Below the pieces are notes generated by a model. The model saw only the letters and a program-made list of their open reading frames with translations. It was not told the DNA's origin and did not search any database. The position numbers and the translations under genes are program-made. This document shows, one piece after another, positions 45,948 to 54,661 of a DNA stretch of 64,000 bases. Each line of letters begins with the position of its first letter. The stretch's first letter is position 1. The DNA is from Candidatus Anaeroferrophillus wilburensis (GTDB lineage Bacteria > Desulfobacterota > Anaeroferrophillalia > Anaeroferrophillales > Anaeroferrophillaceae), in NCBI GenBank assembly GCA_016934315.1, contig JAFGSY010000044.1, forward strand, positions 1 through 64,000, written 5' to 3'.

Positions 45948-46706
45948 ATGGATTTTTCAACCATCATTGGCGTTATTTCCGCCTTTTTTCTGGTTTTTCT
46001 GGCGATTGCCGGTGGCAGCGGTTTTGCTGTGTTCTGGAACTATCCCTCATCGTTGATTGTTCTGGGTGGAACATTGGGGGCTACCTTTATCAACTATCCT
46101 TTGACGGAAGTTATTGGCATTCTCAAGGTAGTGAAAAATGCTTTTTTTGAAAAATCCTTCCCGGTGTGGGAAACTATCGATGAATTGGTGGAATTATCCC
46201 GTAAGTCGCGTAAAAGCGGCATCCTGGCTTTGGAAGATGCCAGCCAGGTGGCCAGCGATCTGTTCCTGCGAAAGGGTCTGACCCTGTTGGTTGATGGCCT
46301 GGATTCAGCGGCAATTGAAGATATTATGATCATTGATATGGACTCCACCAGGGAGCGTCACCAGTTGGGTGCTGAGGTGTTGACCAGTATGGGTAATATG
46401 GCGCCGGCCATGGGGTTGATCGGCACCCTTATCGGACTGGTGCAGATGCTGCAGACCATGGATGAGCCTGCCGGTATTGGCCCGGCAATGGCCGTTGCTT
46501 TGCTCACCACTTTTTATGGGGCCATCCTGGCAAATTTTATTTTCCTGCCCCTGGCCGGCAAGTTAAAGCGGAAGAGCCAGCAGGAAATCTTTGTCAAAGG
46601 GTTGGTTCTTGAAGGGGTCCTATCCATTGCCCGGGGAGAAAATCCTCGGATCATGCAGCATAAGCTGGAAGCTTTTCTGCCCCCAGCGATCCGTCGGGAG
46701 GGATAA
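45948..46706 (+). CDS. motA: Flagellar motor stator protein MotA
   Basis: The 252-residue product has four transmembrane helices and the MotA/PomA signatures: FVLGGTLGAT-like segment (SLIVLGGTLGATFINYP), TSMGNMAPAMGLIGTLIGLV in helix 3, and LLTTFYGAILANFIFLPLAGKL in helix 4. It forms the ion channel with MotB. ATG 45948 has AGAAGGGAGAGAG upstream. Short PomA-like length suggests either proton or sodium coupling; not decidable here. Confidence 0.93.
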   Translation: MDFSTIIGVISAFFLVFLAIAGGSGFAVFWNYPSSLIVLGGTLGATFINYPLTEVIGILKVVKNAFFEKSFPVWETIDELVELSRKSRKSGILALEDASQVASDLFLRKGLTLLVDGLDSAAIEDIMIIDMDSTRERHQLGAEVLTSMGNMAPAMGLIGTLIGLVQMLQTMDEPAGIGPAMAVALLTTFYGAILANFIFLPLAGKLKRKSQQEIFVKGLVLEGVLSIARGENPRIMQHKLEAFLPPAIRREG

Positions 46707-47492
46707 ATGGCCGCTCAGCTCGACAGCGCTAAAAACAGATATCGCTCATTGATGTCGACCGGTGGTCAGGACAGTTTTGCTGTTTTAATGGCAGCGTTGA
46801 GTATGATTTTATTGGCTTTCTTTATTCTGCTCTATTCCATTGCAGTTATTGACGATCAGCGGCGGTTGGCGGCGCTCGATTCCCTGCTCGGCAGTTTTGG
46901 TTTTATGCCGGGCGGCTTCAGTGTTTCCGAAAATCAGCGCGATCGTCTTTTGCAGCTACCATCGCTGGTCAGCGACAATGCCAACGCGCTGGATACGGCC
47001 CTGCGGGATTTTCTCGTCCAGCGGGGCATTGCCGATGGGGTCACCGTCCGCCAGCTGAAGGATGGGGTTGCCGTTGACTTGGAGAATACGCTGCTTTTTT
47101 CTTCAGGCTCCTATGACCTGTCCGCGGATGGTGAGCAGGTGCTGCTCAAGCTTGCCAATCTGCTGCGTCCAGTAGAGGAACTGCAGCTGAGCATTAAAGG
47201 GTATTGTGATGCGGTGCCGGTAAAAGCCGGAAATCCTGTGCCATCCAATATATCGCTGGCAGCCCTGAGGGCGGCCACCGTTTTTCGCCAGTTGGTTCAT
47301 CATGGCGGCCTTGATCCTGACAGGATGCAGGTCCAAGGATTTGGTTCAACCGGAAGTACCGCCGGGGAAGGATCAGCAACGCAGCGGCGGGTTGAAATCG
47401 TGATTAGGGGAGGAGCGATTGCCGCCGATCAGCGTCGGCAGCAGAGGACGTATCGCTTTAAAGGTTTTTCCCTTCCCATTACCGGAAAATAA
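46707..47492 (+). CDS. MotB-like OmpA-domain protein lacking the channel Asp
   Basis: The 261-residue product starts directly after the motA stop. It has one N-terminal transmembrane helix (about 23-48, FAVLMAALSMILLAFFILLY) and a C-terminal OmpA/peptidoglycan-binding domain (LRPVEELQLSIKGYCDAVP, SNISLAALRAATVFR, QRRVEIVIRG). Alignment of its AFF with the TFF of the next gene puts Ala30 where MotB has its essential ion-carrying Asp. It may therefore form a stator only together with the second MotB-like protein, or be a non-conducting accessory. Confidence 0.82.
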   Translation: MAAQLDSAKNRYRSLMSTGGQDSFAVLMAALSMILLAFFILLYSIAVIDDQRRLAALDSLLGSFGFMPGGFSVSENQRDRLLQLPSLVSDNANALDTALRDFLVQRGIADGVTVRQLKDGVAVDLENTLLFSSGSYDLSADGEQVLLKLANLLRPVEELQLSIKGYCDAVPVKAGNPVPSNISLAALRAATVFRQLVHHGGLDPDRMQVQGFGSTGSTAGEGSATQRRVEIVIRGGAIAADQRRQQRTYRFKGFSLPITGK

Positions 47493-47535
47493 CGAATGAT
47501 TGATCCGGCAAGGGTGGATCAGGTGAAGGTGGCGC

Positions 47536-48303
47536 ATGGCAAGTCGGAAGCGTAGGGGGCAGTATCAGATGTCGGGCAGGAATAATGCCTGGATGGTGAC
47601 CCTGTCAGACCTGCTGGTACTGATGCTTACCTTTTTTGTCCTGTTGATTTCCATGTCTTCGATGGATAAAAAAACTTTCAAGAAGATGTTTGGGGTGCTG
47701 CCCGCTTCGCTCGGGGTTCTCCATCTTGGGGGGGGGACGCCATCAGTGGACAGGAAGGAGACGTTGATTGTGCCGTCGACCCTCAGTCCCCGGGCCATTA
47801 CTGATCTGGCGGCCCTGCGTAAACTGTCTCCCGCCTTATCCCGGCTGTTGGATGACCTGGAGACTCAGGCGCCACCGGACAGTCTGGTAGTGAAGGCAGT
47901 GAATGATGACTTGGAACTCGAAGTTGCCGCGGATTTTCTTTTTGGCACCCTTGATGCGACCCTGAAAAAAGCTGGCCGGCCGTTTTTAGCGTTGCTGGCA
48001 GCATTCATTGCCGATCAGTCTGATCCCCTGCTCATTGAGGTGTACACCGATAACTTTCCCCTGCATACGGCAGCCTTTCCTGATAACTGGGTATTGGCTG
48101 CGGTTCGCGGTCATGTCATCGCCAGCCAACTGAGGCAGCAAGGTATTAAAGAGGATCGCATGTCTTTGGCGGCTTTTGGCCCTGACCGGCCACTGGTGGC
48201 CAATGATACCCCGGAACACCGGTCCCGTAACCGGCGGATTGTTATGAAGTTGTCCGGTTGGGTTAGCCGACTGAATCCACCGGCCGAAAATAGTGACAGC
48301 TAA
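47536..48303 (+). CDS. motB: Flagellar motor stator protein MotB
   Basis: The 255-residue product has a short basic cytoplasmic N-terminus, a transmembrane helix (WMVTLSDLLVLMLTFFVLLI) with the ion-carrying Asp25, a linker, and an OmpA-like domain (DPLLIEVYTDNFPL, then HRSRNRRIVMKL). The peptidoglycan-binding TDN and NRRI motifs are retained in reduced form. It is the likely partner of MotA in torque generation. The first MotB-like gene lies between it and motA. Confidence 0.85.
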   Translation: MASRKRRGQYQMSGRNNAWMVTLSDLLVLMLTFFVLLISMSSMDKKTFKKMFGVLPASLGVLHLGGGTPSVDRKETLIVPSTLSPRAITDLAALRKLSPALSRLLDDLETQAPPDSLVVKAVNDDLELEVAADFLFGTLDATLKKAGRPFLALLAAFIADQSDPLLIEVYTDNFPLHTAAFPDNWVLAAVRGHVIASQLRQQGIKEDRMSLAAFGPDRPLVANDTPEHRSRNRRIVMKLSGWVSRLNPPAENSDS

Positions 48304-48386
48304 CCCCTGTGTTGCTGACGCCTTAAGAGTAAGAAGAATACTGCCACTGGTATGGTGAGCAGAAAGCGTTGACGAGGAGATCTCTC

Positions 48387-48905
48387 ATGGCAAAAAAAGA
48401 AACCAGTGAAGAAAATTCTGAAGTTACGGAACAGGATGGGGGAAAGAAGCCCAAAAAACTGTTTCTGATCATCATTATCATTATTGCCCTGCTGGTGGTG
48501 GGTGGCGGTGGTTTTGCAATCTATTACTTTTTTCTGGCGCCGAAACCGCCGACCGCTGAAGAGCTGGCCCAGATGGAAGCAGCCAAAAGGCCAAAACCGG
48601 AGATTCTGCCGGTGTTTTCCCTGAAGCCGTTTGTGGTGAATCTGGCAGGTGGCTCCGGCCGCCGATATCTGAAAGTGAGTATGAAACTGGAATTGAGTTC
48701 GGAAGACCTGCTGGCGGAAATTGATAAACGACAGCCGCAGATACGCGACGTGATTCTGACGCTCTTGAGTTCTAAGACGTCTGATGAGGTGAACTCCATG
48801 GAGGGCAAATTCATTCTCCGGGAGGAGATTGTCAAACGTGTCAATACGTTTCTCATCACCGGCAAGATAACCAAAATTTATCTGGAAGAGTTTGTTGTCC
48901 AGTAG
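48387..48905 (+). CDS. fliL: Flagellar basal body-associated protein FliL
   Basis: The 172-residue product has a charged N-terminal segment, a transmembrane helix (LFLIIIIIIALLVVGGGGFAI), and the periplasmic FliL domain (FSLKPFVVNLAGGSGRRYLK, VSMKLELS, RDVILTLLSSKTSDEV, LREEIVKRVN). FliL supports stator function around the motor. ATG 48387 lies after GAGGAG; an in-frame start at 48369 would overlap it. Confidence 0.9.
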   Translation: MAKKETSEENSEVTEQDGGKKPKKLFLIIIIIIALLVVGGGGFAIYYFFLAPKPPTAEELAQMEAAKRPKPEILPVFSLKPFVVNLAGGSGRRYLKVSMKLELSSEDLLAEIDKRQPQIRDVILTLLSSKTSDEVNSMEGKFILREEIVKRVNTFLITGKITKIYLEEFVVQ

Positions 48906-48926
48906 CGGATCAACGGTGCGCAAACC

Positions 48927-49919
48927 ATGAGTCAAGTACTGACCCAACAAGAAATTGACGCCCTGCTCCAAGGCGTGAGTGACGGTGATATTGAAACGGA
49001 GGCCGGGTTTGAACCCGTGGCCGAGGAAGATGTCAGCCGGTATGATCTCACCAGCCAGGAGCGGATTATCCGGGGGAAAATGCCCACCCTGGAGATTATC
49101 AATCAGCGCTTTTCGCGCAATTTCAGGGCGGCGCTTTCCGGCCTGCTTCATCGGGTCATCGACGTGACCCCTCTGGTTACCGACATGATGAAATTCGGTG
49201 AATTCCTGAAAACCATTCCCGTGCCGGCCAGTATCCACCTCTTTAAGATGGATCCTTTAAGGGGGCTGGCCTTGATGGTGGTTGAAAGCAAGCTGGTATT
49301 TTCCCTCATTGATATGTTCTTTGGCGGCAGCGGCCGGGATACGGTTAAAGTTGAGGGCCGGGATTTCACCTCTATCGAGGAACGGGTGATTAAGAAAGTG
49401 GTGGAAGCGGCATTGCATTGTATGGAGGAAGCCTGGAATCCAATCCACGATCTGCAGTTTTCCTTTGTCCGTTCGGAAATCAATCCCCAGTTTGTCAGTA
49501 TTGTGCCGCCCAGCGATGTGGTCATTCTTTCCACCTATACTCTGGAGATGGAGGAGTTTTCCGGGGCGATTACTGTTTGTCTGCCCTACTCCTTAGTGGA
49601 ACCGATGCGCAACAAGCTGTATGCGGGATTTCAAAGTGAGCGGCTTGAAGTTGATGTGACTTGGCTGGAGCGGTTGATCAGCCGGTTGATGGAGGTTGAT
49701 GTGGAGCTGTCTGCCACCCTTGGGACGACCTCCGTAACGCCCCGGCAATTATTGGGTCTTGAGGTTGGCGATATCATAACCCTGCAGCAGGATTCAACGG
49801 AACTTCCCCTGCTGAAGATTGAACAACTGAAGAAGTTCAGGGGGGTGGCAGGTTTTTCCAAAGGTTCCAAAGCGGTCAAAATCAGCAGGAAAATTACCGG
49901 GATTGAGGGAGGCAAGTAA
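48927..49919 (+). CDS. fliM: Flagellar motor switch protein FliM
   Basis: The 330-residue product starts with the CheY-binding-region-like MSQVLTQQEIDALLQGV, continues with the central CheC-like domain (RISRNFRAALSGLL-type sequence, FSRNFRAALSGLLHR; MDPLRGLALMVVESKLVFSLID) and ends in a SpoA domain (LEVGDIITLQQDSTELPLLK). FliM is the middle layer of the C-ring. Its stop overlaps the ATG of fliN by 1 nt. Confidence 0.93.
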   Translation: MSQVLTQQEIDALLQGVSDGDIETEAGFEPVAEEDVSRYDLTSQERIIRGKMPTLEIINQRFSRNFRAALSGLLHRVIDVTPLVTDMMKFGEFLKTIPVPASIHLFKMDPLRGLALMVVESKLVFSLIDMFFGGSGRDTVKVEGRDFTSIEERVIKKVVEAALHCMEEAWNPIHDLQFSFVRSEINPQFVSIVPPSDVVILSTYTLEMEEFSGAITVCLPYSLVEPMRNKLYAGFQSERLEVDVTWLERLISRLMEVDVELSATLGTTSVTPRQLLGLEVGDIITLQQDSTELPLLKIEQLKKFRGVAGFSKGSKAVKISRKITGIEGGK

Positions 49920-50437
49920 TGGTCGATGACCTGTTTGAACAAGTGAATCAAGAGTTGGAAGAGGGTGAGGCGACCGGCGAGGCAGCGGAGAAAAGTGCCG
50001 CTGAAATGGTTGAGGAGATTTCCTGGGATGATGTTGCCGCTGATTTGGATCAGCAGCGGCAGATGATCAAGGACGAAGCCAAAGGTGGTGCCGCCGGTAA
50101 GCGGGCGGTAGCCGATGAGGGCCGCAAGGAGAATGGCATGCTGCCGTCCCTGGATGCCGAACAGCGAAGGGCGCTGCCCCCCAATATTAACTTTATCCTG
50201 GATATCCCGCTGCAACTTTCGGTGGAACTGGGGCGTACCAGAATGATTATTAATGACCTGCTGCAGCTGGGGCAGGGATCGGTGGTTGAACTGGAAAAAC
50301 TTGCTGGAGAACCCCTGGACGTGCTGGTGAACAATAAACTGGTGGCCCGGGGGGAAGTTGTGGTGGTCAATGAAAAATTTGGTATCCGGCTGACCGATAT
50401 TATCAGTCCCATCGAAAGGATAGAACAGCTCAAATGA
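49919..50437 (+). CDS. fliN: Flagellar motor switch protein FliN
   Basis: The 172-residue product has an acidic N-terminal half without clear homology (to about residue 85) and the SpoA domain at the C-terminus (NINFILDIPLQLSVELGRTR, LLQLGQGSVVELEKLAGEPL, NKLVARGEVVVVNEKFGIRL). It is longer than the usual 130-140 residues because of the N-terminal extension. It forms the bottom of the C-ring. Overlaps fliM and fliO. Confidence 0.92.
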   Translation: MVDDLFEQVNQELEEGEATGEAAEKSAAEMVEEISWDDVAADLDQQRQMIKDEAKGGAAGKRAVADEGRKENGMLPSLDAEQRRALPPNINFILDIPLQLSVELGRTRMIINDLLQLGQGSVVELEKLAGEPLDVLVNNKLVARGEVVVVNEKFGIRLTDIISPIERIEQLK

Positions 50438-51486
50438 TCAGAATCTGCCGCCTGTTTGCCCTGCTTATGCTTTTGGGTAGTTGGTTTTTCTGCCTGGCTG
50501 TTCCGGTGATTGACGCTTCTTCAAGTGGTCATCCCCTGATGACGACCAATGATGAGCAGATATTCTTCACAGTGCCGGTCAACCCCGGGGGAGGGGAGGT
50601 GGAGGCCCGTTTTATTGATGCCGGCACCCAGGTATGGCTGCCGCTTCCCCACGGTCTGCTGATCAACCCCGAACCGATCTACACCCGTTGTAATGATGAA
50701 TGGCTCAGTGGTTACGGGCTCCAGCAGCGCGATGGCAGCTGGTACTGGCAATTTGATAAAAGGGATGCCGCTCTCTCCCTCACCAGATATCTGGCAGTTC
50801 ATCGCGATGCCGGCCAGCTTATCGTCACCCTCTTTAAACCGTACCGGCCGCTGGCAGTTGAAAGTCAGCCAGCATCATCCGGGGCAGGGTTGCCCTCTCA
50901 GGCGCCGTCGGTCAACCAGGAAAAACTGGCAAAAATCAATACCCTGCTGGCCGGTGCTGTGCTGCCTTCAGTAGCCAAGGAAGATGTTGTTGAGGTCTCA
51001 TCTCCCAACCTGCTTTCTTCAGGACTGAGAATCTTCGGGGTTCTGGCGGTGTTGGTTGCCCTTATTCTGTTCAGTTACAGGCCGATTAAAAGGCTGCTCC
51101 GCAAGACCGGCGGCACTGCTGATGAACGCTTGGTTACCGTGCTGCAAACGGTTCCCATCGGCATGAAACGTCAGGTCATGTTCCTCGATATTGCCGGTGA
51201 GGTGCTGGTGGTGGGTATCTCCGGTGACACCCTTTCCATGCTTACCAAGATTGATGACCCGGAAAAGGTCGAGGCCTTGCGCCTGCTGCAGACCAAGCCC
51301 GGGAAGCAGCCGTCGTTTATGGCGGTTATTCGCTCCCTCGGGACCGGCACGATGACCGTCCCAAAAGCCATGAATGATGAGTTCGTGTCCGGCCATGCCG
51401 GCTATGCCGAGGCGGTTGAACCGGATTGCTACCGGCAGGTGGTGGACCAGATCAAGGACCGGCTGCACGGGTTGAACCAGATTTAA
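50434..51486 (+). CDS. fliO: Flagellar biosynthesis protein FliO-like with long periplasmic N-terminus
   Basis: The 350-residue product has an N-terminal signal-like helix (RLFALLMLLGSWFFCLAV), a roughly 170-residue extracytoplasmic region (30-195) with no recognised family, a transmembrane helix (197-216, LRIFGVLAVLVALILFSY), and a cytoplasmic FliO domain (RLVTVLQTVPIGMKRQVMFL, VLVVGISGDTLSMLTKID). FliO aids FliP assembly into the export gate. Common FliO proteins are 100-250 residues, so this form is long. Overlaps fliN by 4 nt. Confidence 0.82.
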   Translation: MIRICRLFALLMLLGSWFFCLAVPVIDASSSGHPLMTTNDEQIFFTVPVNPGGGEVEARFIDAGTQVWLPLPHGLLINPEPIYTRCNDEWLSGYGLQQRDGSWYWQFDKRDAALSLTRYLAVHRDAGQLIVTLFKPYRPLAVESQPASSGAGLPSQAPSVNQEKLAKINTLLAGAVLPSVAKEDVVEVSSPNLLSSGLRIFGVLAVLVALILFSYRPIKRLLRKTGGTADERLVTVLQTVPIGMKRQVMFLDIAGEVLVVGISGDTLSMLTKIDDPEKVEALRLLQTKPGKQPSFMAVIRSLGTGTMTVPKAMNDEFVSGHAGYAEAVEPDCYRQVVDQIKDRLHGLNQI

Positions 51487-51546
51487 GGTGGGCAGTGGTC
51501 AGTCGCCTGCCGGCCGACATGGTATAACGGGAAAAAAGGATAGGTC

Positions 51547-52308
51547 GTGATTTCAGGAAGAGGAACGTGTCTGATTTTTGTTGTCGCCCTGATCCTTTGT
51601 TGGATTATGGCTCCGGCAGCGGCCGCCGAGGAGATGGTGATGCCGGCACTTCAGGTCGGTCTGAGTGGTTCGTCCGATCCCCAGCAGATTTCGGTAGCAA
51701 TGCAGATTCTGCTGCTGCTGACCGTCTTGACCCTGGCACCGGCAATTTTGGTGCTGATGACCTCTTTCACCCGGCTGGTAGTGGTTTTTCATTTTCTCCG
51801 CCAGGCCCTGGGCACCCAGCAGATGCCCCCCAATCAGGTGCTGGTCGGGTTGAGCCTTTTTTTAACATTCTTTATCATGTTTCCCGTTTTTCAACAGATC
51901 AATGTTCAGGCGGTACAGCCCTATCTGGCCAAGGAAATTAACCAGCAGGATGCCTATGAAAAGGCGATGGCGCCGGTGCGGCAGTTCATGTTTCATGAAA
52001 CCAGGGAGCAGGATCTGGCCATGTTTATCTCGATGGCCAAACTGGAGCAGCCCCGCAATGTCAGTGACATTCCAACCTATGTTATTATTCCGGCCTTTGT
52101 TATCAGCGAGTTGAAAACCGCTTTTCAGATTGGTTTTCTCATCTATATCCCGTTCCTTATCTTGGATATGGTGGTGGCCAGTGTGCTGTTGTCCATGGGG
52201 ATGATGATGCTGCCGCCGATCATGATTTCACTGCCGTTCAAGCTGATTCTTTTTGTGCTGGCTGATGGCTGGCATATGATGGTCGGTTCTCTGATGAAAA
52301 GTTTTTAG
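51547..52308 (+). CDS. fliP: Flagellar export gate protein FliP
   Basis: The 253-residue product (GTG start) has a cleavable-type signal peptide, then the FliP signature: TLAPAILVLMTSFTRLVVVF, FLRQALGTQQMPPNQVLVGL, VIIPAFVISELKTAFQIGF and MGMMMLPPIMISLPFKLILF. Five FliP copies form the core of the export gate. An AAAGGATAG just upstream may serve as ribosome binding site. Confidence 0.94.
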   Translation: MISGRGTCLIFVVALILCWIMAPAAAAEEMVMPALQVGLSGSSDPQQISVAMQILLLLTVLTLAPAILVLMTSFTRLVVVFHFLRQALGTQQMPPNQVLVGLSLFLTFFIMFPVFQQINVQAVQPYLAKEINQQDAYEKAMAPVRQFMFHETREQDLAMFISMAKLEQPRNVSDIPTYVIIPAFVISELKTAFQIGFLIYIPFLILDMVVASVLLSMGMMMLPPIMISLPFKLILFVLADGWHMMVGSLMKSF

Positions 52309-52334
52309 CTCCCAATCCGGTCTCAGGAGAGAGC

Positions 52335-52604
52335 ATGACTGCTGATTTTGTTGTCGGCTTTGCCAAACAGGCCCTGGAAACCACCCTGCTCATTTCGGCG
52401 CCCATGCTGGGTTTCGGTCTGGTGGTTGGCTTGCTGGTCAGTATTTTCCAGGCGGTTACCTCTATCCAGGAGATGACCCTGACCTTTATTCCAAAGATTC
52501 TGGCGGTTTTTTTAGCCATTATCATCTTTTTCCCCTGGATGCTGCGCTATCTGGTTGACTTTACCGTGCGTCTGCTAGCCAGCATTCCATCGATTGTCGG
52601 GTAG
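52335..52604 (+). CDS. fliQ: Flagellar export gate protein FliQ
   Basis: The 89-residue protein has two transmembrane helices and the FliQ pattern (ALETTLLISAPMLGFGLVVG, VSIFQAVTSIQEMTLTFIPK). It wraps the FliP-FliR complex. Only 26 bp follow fliP and 6 bp separate it from fliR. Confidence 0.94.
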   Translation: MTADFVVGFAKQALETTLLISAPMLGFGLVVGLLVSIFQAVTSIQEMTLTFIPKILAVFLAIIIFFPWMLRYLVDFTVRLLASIPSIVG

Positions 52605-52610
52605 CGGCAG

Positions 52611-53405
52611 ATGATCACCATCCCGGCCTTTTCCATTGCTGAGGTAGAGCTTTTTGTCCTGATTGTGTTTCGTGTTGCCGGGATGATTTTTATGGTGCCC
52701 ATCTTTAATGACCAGGCAATTCCGGCACTATTAAAAACTGGTATCAGCCTGCTGCTGGCTATAGTGCTGTTTCCCTTTCTGCGCCAGACTTCATTCACAC
52801 CCCTCTTCGCCGGTGGGCTGGTTATGGTTCTGCTGCAGATTATCCGTGAACTGGCTATCGGGGTTACCGTCGGTTTCCTGGCCGCCATGCTGCTGGCGGC
52901 GGTGCAGACTGCCGGCCAGTTGATGGGTTTCCAAATGGGTTTTTCGATTGTCAATGTCATTGATCCGGTTTCCAGCGTCCAGGTTTCCATTATTGCCCAG
53001 TTCCAGTATTTGATTGCGTTGCTGGTCTTTTTGTCGCTTGGGGCCCACCGTTGGTTTATCAAGGCGATGAATGACAGCTTTCAGCTTATTCCACTGGGCG
53101 GCTTTACCTTGTCGGATGAGCTGCTTGCGATGCTCATGACTTATGCCGCCAATATCTTTATCGTTGCTATCAAGCTGGGGGCGCCGTTGATGGTGGCCCT
53201 GTTGCTCTGTAACGTCATCCTCGGGGTGTTGGCCCGTACCGTTCCCCAGATGAATATTTTTATCGTTGGCTATCCCCTGCAGATCGGCTTGGGCCTGCTG
53301 GTGCTAGCTTTTTCAACCCCCTACATGCTGGCCATGTTCCGGGGGCTTTATGTGAACCTTTTTAATGATATTTTTCTGGTGCTGCAGGCATCAGGGAGCG
53401 GTTGA
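52611..53405 (+). CDS. fliR: Flagellar export gate protein FliR
   Basis: The 264-residue hydrophobic protein matches FliR: FVLIVFRVAGMIFMVPIFND, IIRELAIGVTVGFLAAMLLA, MGFSIVNVIDPVSS, QFQYLIALLVFLSLGAHRW and MNIFIVGYPLQIGLGLLVL. It completes the export gate. The following flhB is separated by a 91-bp gap. Confidence 0.93.
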   Translation: MITIPAFSIAEVELFVLIVFRVAGMIFMVPIFNDQAIPALLKTGISLLLAIVLFPFLRQTSFTPLFAGGLVMVLLQIIRELAIGVTVGFLAAMLLAAVQTAGQLMGFQMGFSIVNVIDPVSSVQVSIIAQFQYLIALLVFLSLGAHRWFIKAMNDSFQLIPLGGFTLSDELLAMLMTYAANIFIVAIKLGAPLMVALLLCNVILGVLARTVPQMNIFIVGYPLQIGLGLLVLAFSTPYMLAMFRGLYVNLFNDIFLVLQASGSG

Positions 53406-53496
53406 ACGGGCTGCCTTGGTAGAATTTTTCTGGTGGTAATAATGGTTGGTGGCTGCAATGCAGCACCATGTACGTTCTTGCGAGGAGCAGCAATAG

Positions 53497-54558
53497 ATGG
53501 CCCGTGATCCCAGCAAAACTGAAAAACCAACCCCGAAAAAAATTCGTGATGCCCGGAAGGAGGGGCAGGTGGCCCGTAGTATGGAAGTATCATCGGCGAT
53601 GATTCTCCTGGCCAGCCTGATGTTTTTCTACTTCGGCGGCCAGTGGTTCATGACGACTTCCAGCCGGCTGCTGCAGAATATTTTCCAGAATTATCTGACT
53701 ATGGACCTGGGGGCGGATGGTTTTTATCAGCTGGTGCTTTTTTCCCTGCAGCAGTTTCTCCTGCTGCTCGCGCCCCTGATGGCGGGTTTGGCAGTGGTGG
53801 GGGTGTTGGCCAACGTCTTGCAGGTTGGCTTTATGCTGAGCAGCAAACCCATTGCGCCCAAGTTTTCCAAAATAAATCCCGTAACCGGTTTTGGCAGGAT
53901 TTTTTCCCTTCGTTCGCTGGTTGACCTGTTTAAATCGCTTTTCAAGATTATTGTCCTTGGTTATGTGGCCTTCACGGTGTATCGGGCCCATTTTCATGAG
54001 TTTTTCGGGCTATTGAACCAGCCGGTTGCCGAGATTTTGCGATTTTTGGCCGCCATTTCGTTCCAGATTCTCTGGCGGTGCGGGCTGGTTTTGACGATGC
54101 TGGCCATCTTTGATTATCTCTACCAGCGCTGGGAGTGGACCCAGGATTTGAAAATGACCAAGGATGAGGTGAAGGATGAATTCAAACAGATGGAGGGTGA
54201 TCCTCAGCTGAAGGCCAGGATTCGCAGCCTGCAGATGGCAGCCGCTCGTCAACGGATGATGCAGGAAGTTCCCCGGGCTGACGTGGTGATTACCAATCCG
54301 GTCCATCTGGCGGTGGCGCTTTTGTATGACAAGAAGAAATCCGCTGCTCCGCTGGTGGTTGCCAAAGGTGCCGGGGTGATTGCGGAAAACATCAAGAAGG
54401 TTGCCCGGCAACACCAGGTGCCGATTATGGAAAACAAACCCCTGGCCAGGGTTCTTTTTAAAATGGTCAATATCAACGAAATGATTCCGGCCGATCTTTA
54501 CCAGGCGGTGGCCGAAATTCTGGCGCATGTCTACCGCTTAAAGGGTAAAAAACTGTAA
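53497..54558 (+). CDS. flhB: Flagellar export apparatus protein FlhB
   Basis: The 353-residue product has the charged N-terminus (KTEKPTPKKIRDARKEGQVA), four transmembrane helices, the linker (RWEWTQDLKMTKDEVKDEFK) and a cytoplasmic domain. The self-cleavage motif usually written NPTH is NPVH here (Asn267-Pro268-Val269-His270), keeping the Asn-Pro pair that is cut. FlhB switches export specificity from hook to filament. GAGGAGCAG precedes the ATG. Confidence 0.93.
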   Translation: MARDPSKTEKPTPKKIRDARKEGQVARSMEVSSAMILLASLMFFYFGGQWFMTTSSRLLQNIFQNYLTMDLGADGFYQLVLFSLQQFLLLLAPLMAGLAVVGVLANVLQVGFMLSSKPIAPKFSKINPVTGFGRIFSLRSLVDLFKSLFKIIVLGYVAFTVYRAHFHEFFGLLNQPVAEILRFLAAISFQILWRCGLVLTMLAIFDYLYQRWEWTQDLKMTKDEVKDEFKQMEGDPQLKARIRSLQMAAARQRMMQEVPRADVVITNPVHLAVALLYDKKKSAAPLVVAKGAGVIAENIKKVARQHQVPIMENKPLARVLFKMVNINEMIPADLYQAVAEILAHVYRLKGKKL

Positions 54559-54661
54559 GTGAACGGCATTAGATACAGGTTCAAGGTGTGGGGCAGGCGG
54601 CTTTTGCCCGTGTACAGTATACCCTCTATCATGTAGGGCTGTTTCATAAAGGATGGAGTTC

